Origin: a bacterium
GTDB lineage: Bacteria; UBP6; UBA1177; JAKLFG01
Direction: 5' to 3'
NCBI GenBank assembly: GCA_029573155.1
Contig: JAKQHE010000116.1
Coordinates: forward strand, 1 to 42,335
DNA: 42,335 nt
Positions 37,246 through 42,335 of this stretch are shown here, in pieces (positions within the stretch are counted from its first letter, which is position 1; every line of letters begins with the position of its first letter). The notes beneath the pieces are model-generated. The model did not search any database, was not told where the DNA came from, and was given only the letters and a program-made list of their open reading frames with translations. The position numbers and the translations under genes are program-made.

Positions 37246-37265
37246 ATAATCATACAAATGATTAT
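37246..37265. promoter_or_regulatory. Candidate antitoxin operator palindrome
   Basis: ATAATCAT-acaa-ATGATTAT, perfect 8-bp inverted repeat 28 nt upstream of the antitoxin start. Confidence 0.6.
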
Positions 37266-37294
37266 ATGAACGAATGCGCGCATGTCAAGGGAAA

Positions 37295-37489
37295 TTATTC
37301 GTCGTTGACGAGCGTATCGTCATCGTTGGCAACATCGTCATCGATTGCGACATCCTCATCGACGACATCCTCGTCGGGCGAAGTATAATCAGTGTCTATA
37401 ACGCCATAATCAGTCGATCCTCTGTTGCAACTCGACGCGAGGAAGAACCCCAGCGCCACGACCATGAGCCGGTAAAAGTGCCTGAGCAT
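37295..37489 (-). CDS. Putative rSAM-associated lipoprotein 3, minimal 64 aa
   Basis: MLRHFYRLMVVALGFFLASSCNRGSTDYGVIDTDYTSPDEDVVDEDVAIDDDVANDDDTLVNDE. Confidence 0.72.
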   Translation of the reverse strand: MLRHFYRLMVVALGFFLASSCNRGSTDYGVIDTDYTSPDEDVVDEDVAIDDDVANDDDTLVNDE

Positions 37490-37517
37490 CCCTCTCTCCC
37501 CCACCGATAGACTCAAT

Positions 37518-38234
37518 CTACAATTCCTGTGTATACTGTTGCCCGCAAGCACGACATGAATAAATTATCTTATTTTCCTGCGCATCGACCTCAAAATCCT
37601 TCTGACATCGGGGGCACTGAAGATTCTTAGGCATGGCGGCATTTTTCACATCTTCAAGATAATTCTTCATTTGAGCGAATTTCGGCGTCCATCCCGAAAT
37701 GACCAACCGATTCATCGACTGGTGTTCCGGGTCTATGTAAGATATTGTGATTTCTTTTCCCCGGCGTCCCCCTCTCTCTATGTCTTCACTCGGATCATGG
37801 TAATGAAAATCCACCACCAGCCGCCACGGAAGAAACAAAGTGCGGTCATACCATAAACCGGAACGGTCAAAAACCAACTCATGAAAAGGCATGAACATTT
37901 GTCGAAGGGTGGTCTTTCTGCGGGTGAGCTGCACCACCATAAAGATGCCGACAAAAGCGAACGCGGCCAAGCCACTAATTGCCTTCACCCGTTCTTTCCG
38001 CTGTTTTTCGGCATCTTCTTCTAGGGGACTTTTCAATCCCCACGACCGGTATGCTTCCAACTGTTTCTCATTGTACTTGTTCTCTATCGCGGCCGGTTCC
38101 TTGAAGAGCCCATAGGCAAGATAGAGAGAACAAACCAGCGACAGAATAAGGCCCCAGAGCGCCGGGTTGAAAAGGAGATATCGATAACGCTCGTTTTCTT
38201 CCGGCGCCATTCCCGGATCAGCAGTCGGTCCCAT
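37518..38234 (-). CDS. Membrane protein with C-terminal zinc ribbon
   Basis: Two TM helices (LWGLILSLVCSLYLAYGLF, AISGLAAFAFVGIFMVVQL); LQCPRCQKDFEV...IIYSCRACGQQYTQEL. Confidence 0.72.
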   Translation of the reverse strand: MGPTADPGMAPEENERYRYLLFNPALWGLILSLVCSLYLAYGLFKEPAAIENKYNEKQLEAYRSWGLKSPLEEDAEKQRKERVKAISGLAAFAFVGIFMVVQLTRRKTTLRQMFMPFHELVFDRSGLWYDRTLFLPWRLVVDFHYHDPSEDIERGGRRGKEITISYIDPEHQSMNRLVISGWTPKFAQMKNYLEDVKNAAMPKNLQCPRCQKDFEVDAQENKIIYSCRACGQQYTQEL

Positions 38235-38250
38235 TAGACAGCCTCTTTTT

Positions 38251-38814
38251 TCAATCCTTCAGCAGGGTATCGTCGTCGTTACCGACCTTGTCGAGTTTGA
38301 CCTCGATATCGCTCTTTTTGTAGGCACAGGGATCCCAGCCATAGCCATTATTGTAGTCCCACGGCAACACGACATCCACCTTCTTACTCTCGAAATTGCC
38401 CCCGTTCGCAGAACCGTCGGTGTCGTTGAAGGTTAACGGCACCGTTTCCGGGTCGCCGATATCGCATCCGTAGTTGCTTTTCAGAACAAGACTGAATGCG
38501 CCATTCTGATCAGTTCTCGTGCTCGCGGCTATAGATGTACCAGCATACATGATAGCCTCGATATTGGGAATGGGCACCCCCTGCTCGTTTAAAACGGTCC
38601 CCTGCACATCAAATTCGCATCCGATGCAACCGTAAAGAGTGTTGTCTACATCCTCGTCGGGCGTTATGGCTTCGCTTTCGGCAACATCCTCATCGACCGT
38701 GCCGTCATCATAATCGGTGTAAATATTGCCGTACTTCGGCGTGGCCTCGCCGCAACTCGACGCGACGAAGAACCCAAGCGCCACGACCATGAGCCGATAG
38801 AAGTGTTTGAACAT
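38251..38814 (-). CDS. Putative rSAM-associated lipoprotein 4
   Basis: MFKHFYRLMVVALGFFVASSCGEATPKYGNIYTDYDD...LYGCIGCEFDVQGTVLNEQGVPIPNIEAIMYAGTS; tail GNDDDTLLKD. Confidence 0.78.
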   Translation of the reverse strand: MFKHFYRLMVVALGFFVASSCGEATPKYGNIYTDYDDGTVDEDVAESEAITPDEDVDNTLYGCIGCEFDVQGTVLNEQGVPIPNIEAIMYAGTSIAASTRTDQNGAFSLVLKSNYGCDIGDPETVPLTFNDTDGSANGGNFESKKVDVVLPWDYNNGYGWDPCAYKKSDIEVKLDKVGNDDDTLLKD

Positions 38815-38831
38815 GCACGCCTCCCCCTCGC

Positions 38832-39905
38832 TTACTCATCCGGGAACAGGATATCGTCGTTGTTGCCGACCTCGTCAAGCGCGATGACAAGGTCCATCTT
38901 CTGGTATGTGCAGGGGTTTACCAAAGACTCTGTCCACGGCAGTACGGCATCCACCTGCTTACTTTCGAAGTTGCCACCATTCGCGACGCCGTCGGTGTCA
39001 TTGAAAATTAACGGGATCGTCTCCGGTTCACCGATATCGCATCCGTAGTTGGACTGAAGATCTAACTTAAAAATGCCGGTCGCCCCCGTCCTCACGCTTG
39101 TTTCAAAGGAGGTCCCCGCATACGCGACCACTTCGATACCGGTCAAGGTGTCGCCCTGCGCATTCATGACGGTCCCTTGGATACCGAATTCGCATCCCTC
39201 GCAAACATCCGCGCCGGCACAGTTCGGGTCGCTCTGACAGAGGAAGGTCTCCTCATCGCACGAGAAACATTGGGAATTCGGGACAGTGGCGTTGTATGTC
39301 TGGCATTTGCTCTCGCCCACCTTGCAGGCGGACGGAACGCACTGCTTGCCGTCCATGTAAATCTCACCCTGCTTGCAGATGCCGCAGGTCTGGAGCGTCG
39401 CCGTCGAAAGACATTTGATCGACAGGAATCCCTTCGTGCCATAACAACAACCGGATGAACATTTTGTCTCGCCGCAGGCGCTGTCGGTGGCGGTCGTGTT
39501 CAGGCAACGGCTGAGGGCCCTGTTGCATTTTGTTCCGGCGTAGTTCAGGCAGTCGGCATCGGACTGACAACCTTCGGCACACTTGGCGTTGACGCAGATG
39601 AGGCAGGAGCCACACTCATTGTCGGTCTTACAGTTTTTACCGATGTTCCCGTTGTCACAGGCGCTACTGTCGGCATCGATATCGTCATCGGGCTTCACGA
39701 CATCAGGATCGTTGACATCAAGGTCGCTCACATCCATATCGACGCTATCGGCTATATCTTCGTCAAACACATCTTCATCCGCGACACCGTGATCGACCGT
39801 ATCGAGATCGTTATTGATGACGCGCCCCCCCGCACAAGCCATCGTCAAAGTGACGAACAACGCCGCCAGCGCCACGACCATGAGCCGATAGAAGTGTTTG
39901 AACAT
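38832..39905 (-). CDS. Putative rSAM-associated lipoprotein 5 with Cys-rich insert
   Basis: MFKHFYRLMVVALAALFVTLTMACAGG; Cys-rich segment; CEGCEFGIQGTVMNAQGDTLTGIEVVAYAGTS; tail GNNDDILFPDE. Confidence 0.78.
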   Translation of the reverse strand: MFKHFYRLMVVALAALFVTLTMACAGGRVINNDLDTVDHGVADEDVFDEDIADSVDMDVSDLDVNDPDVVKPDDDIDADSSACDNGNIGKNCKTDNECGSCLICVNAKCAEGCQSDADCLNYAGTKCNRALSRCLNTTATDSACGETKCSSGCCYGTKGFLSIKCLSTATLQTCGICKQGEIYMDGKQCVPSACKVGESKCQTYNATVPNSQCFSCDEETFLCQSDPNCAGADVCEGCEFGIQGTVMNAQGDTLTGIEVVAYAGTSFETSVRTGATGIFKLDLQSNYGCDIGEPETIPLIFNDTDGVANGGNFESKQVDAVLPWTESLVNPCTYQKMDLVIALDEVGNNDDILFPDE

Positions 39906-40056
39906 GCACGCCCTCCCTCGCCGACGACCGCGGCGAAAACCGTTCACATAGTATCAGACCGGAAATTTAAGTCAACCGTTCCTCCTTTTTACCTCTAAAA
40001 TTGCTTTTTCCCCATTTTTTGGTTACCTGTGCTGAACATTTTCTTGGGAGTACGCC

Positions 40057-42335
<2,279 letters not shown>

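Overview
GC-rich chromosomal window from an unidentified Gram-negative bacterium. It has SecA, BamA-like and other outer-membrane barrels, LolD/FtsX/MacA-type transport genes and many lipoproteins with Asp-rich linkers. Housekeeping and accessory genes include hpt (5' truncated), trmB, tRNA-Leu(CAG), an EF-G-like GTPase, a triple thioredoxin-fold lipoprotein, an FHA protein, a five-gene carotenoid cluster (crtB-crtE-crtY-crtI-cruF type), a SBP-histidine kinase, folE2 and secA (3' truncated). Two loci deserve a second look. (1) 34.4-39.9 kb: a radical SAM/SPASM enzyme resembling the 'rSAM/lipoprotein system' family, flanked by five lipoproteins. They share nearly identical leader cassettes, most carry a recurrent Y-G-x5-[YF] motif, and four share an acidic C-terminal tail. 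(2) 15.0-17.2 kb: an operon encoding a 44-aa lipoprotein (absent from the ORF track), three 2x[4Fe-4S] ferredoxins with Sec/lipoprotein-type export signals, and an outer-membrane beta-barrel. The first two ferredoxins look joinable by a -1 frameshift at an A9 run (A AAA AAA) into one exported four-cluster polyferredoxin. Other notable items: a Fic protein missing its catalytic core, a GT-like/cupin fusion, and a RHH/RelE toxin-antitoxin pair with a palindromic operator inside the rSAM locus. All family calls are from reading translated motifs; no database search was run.
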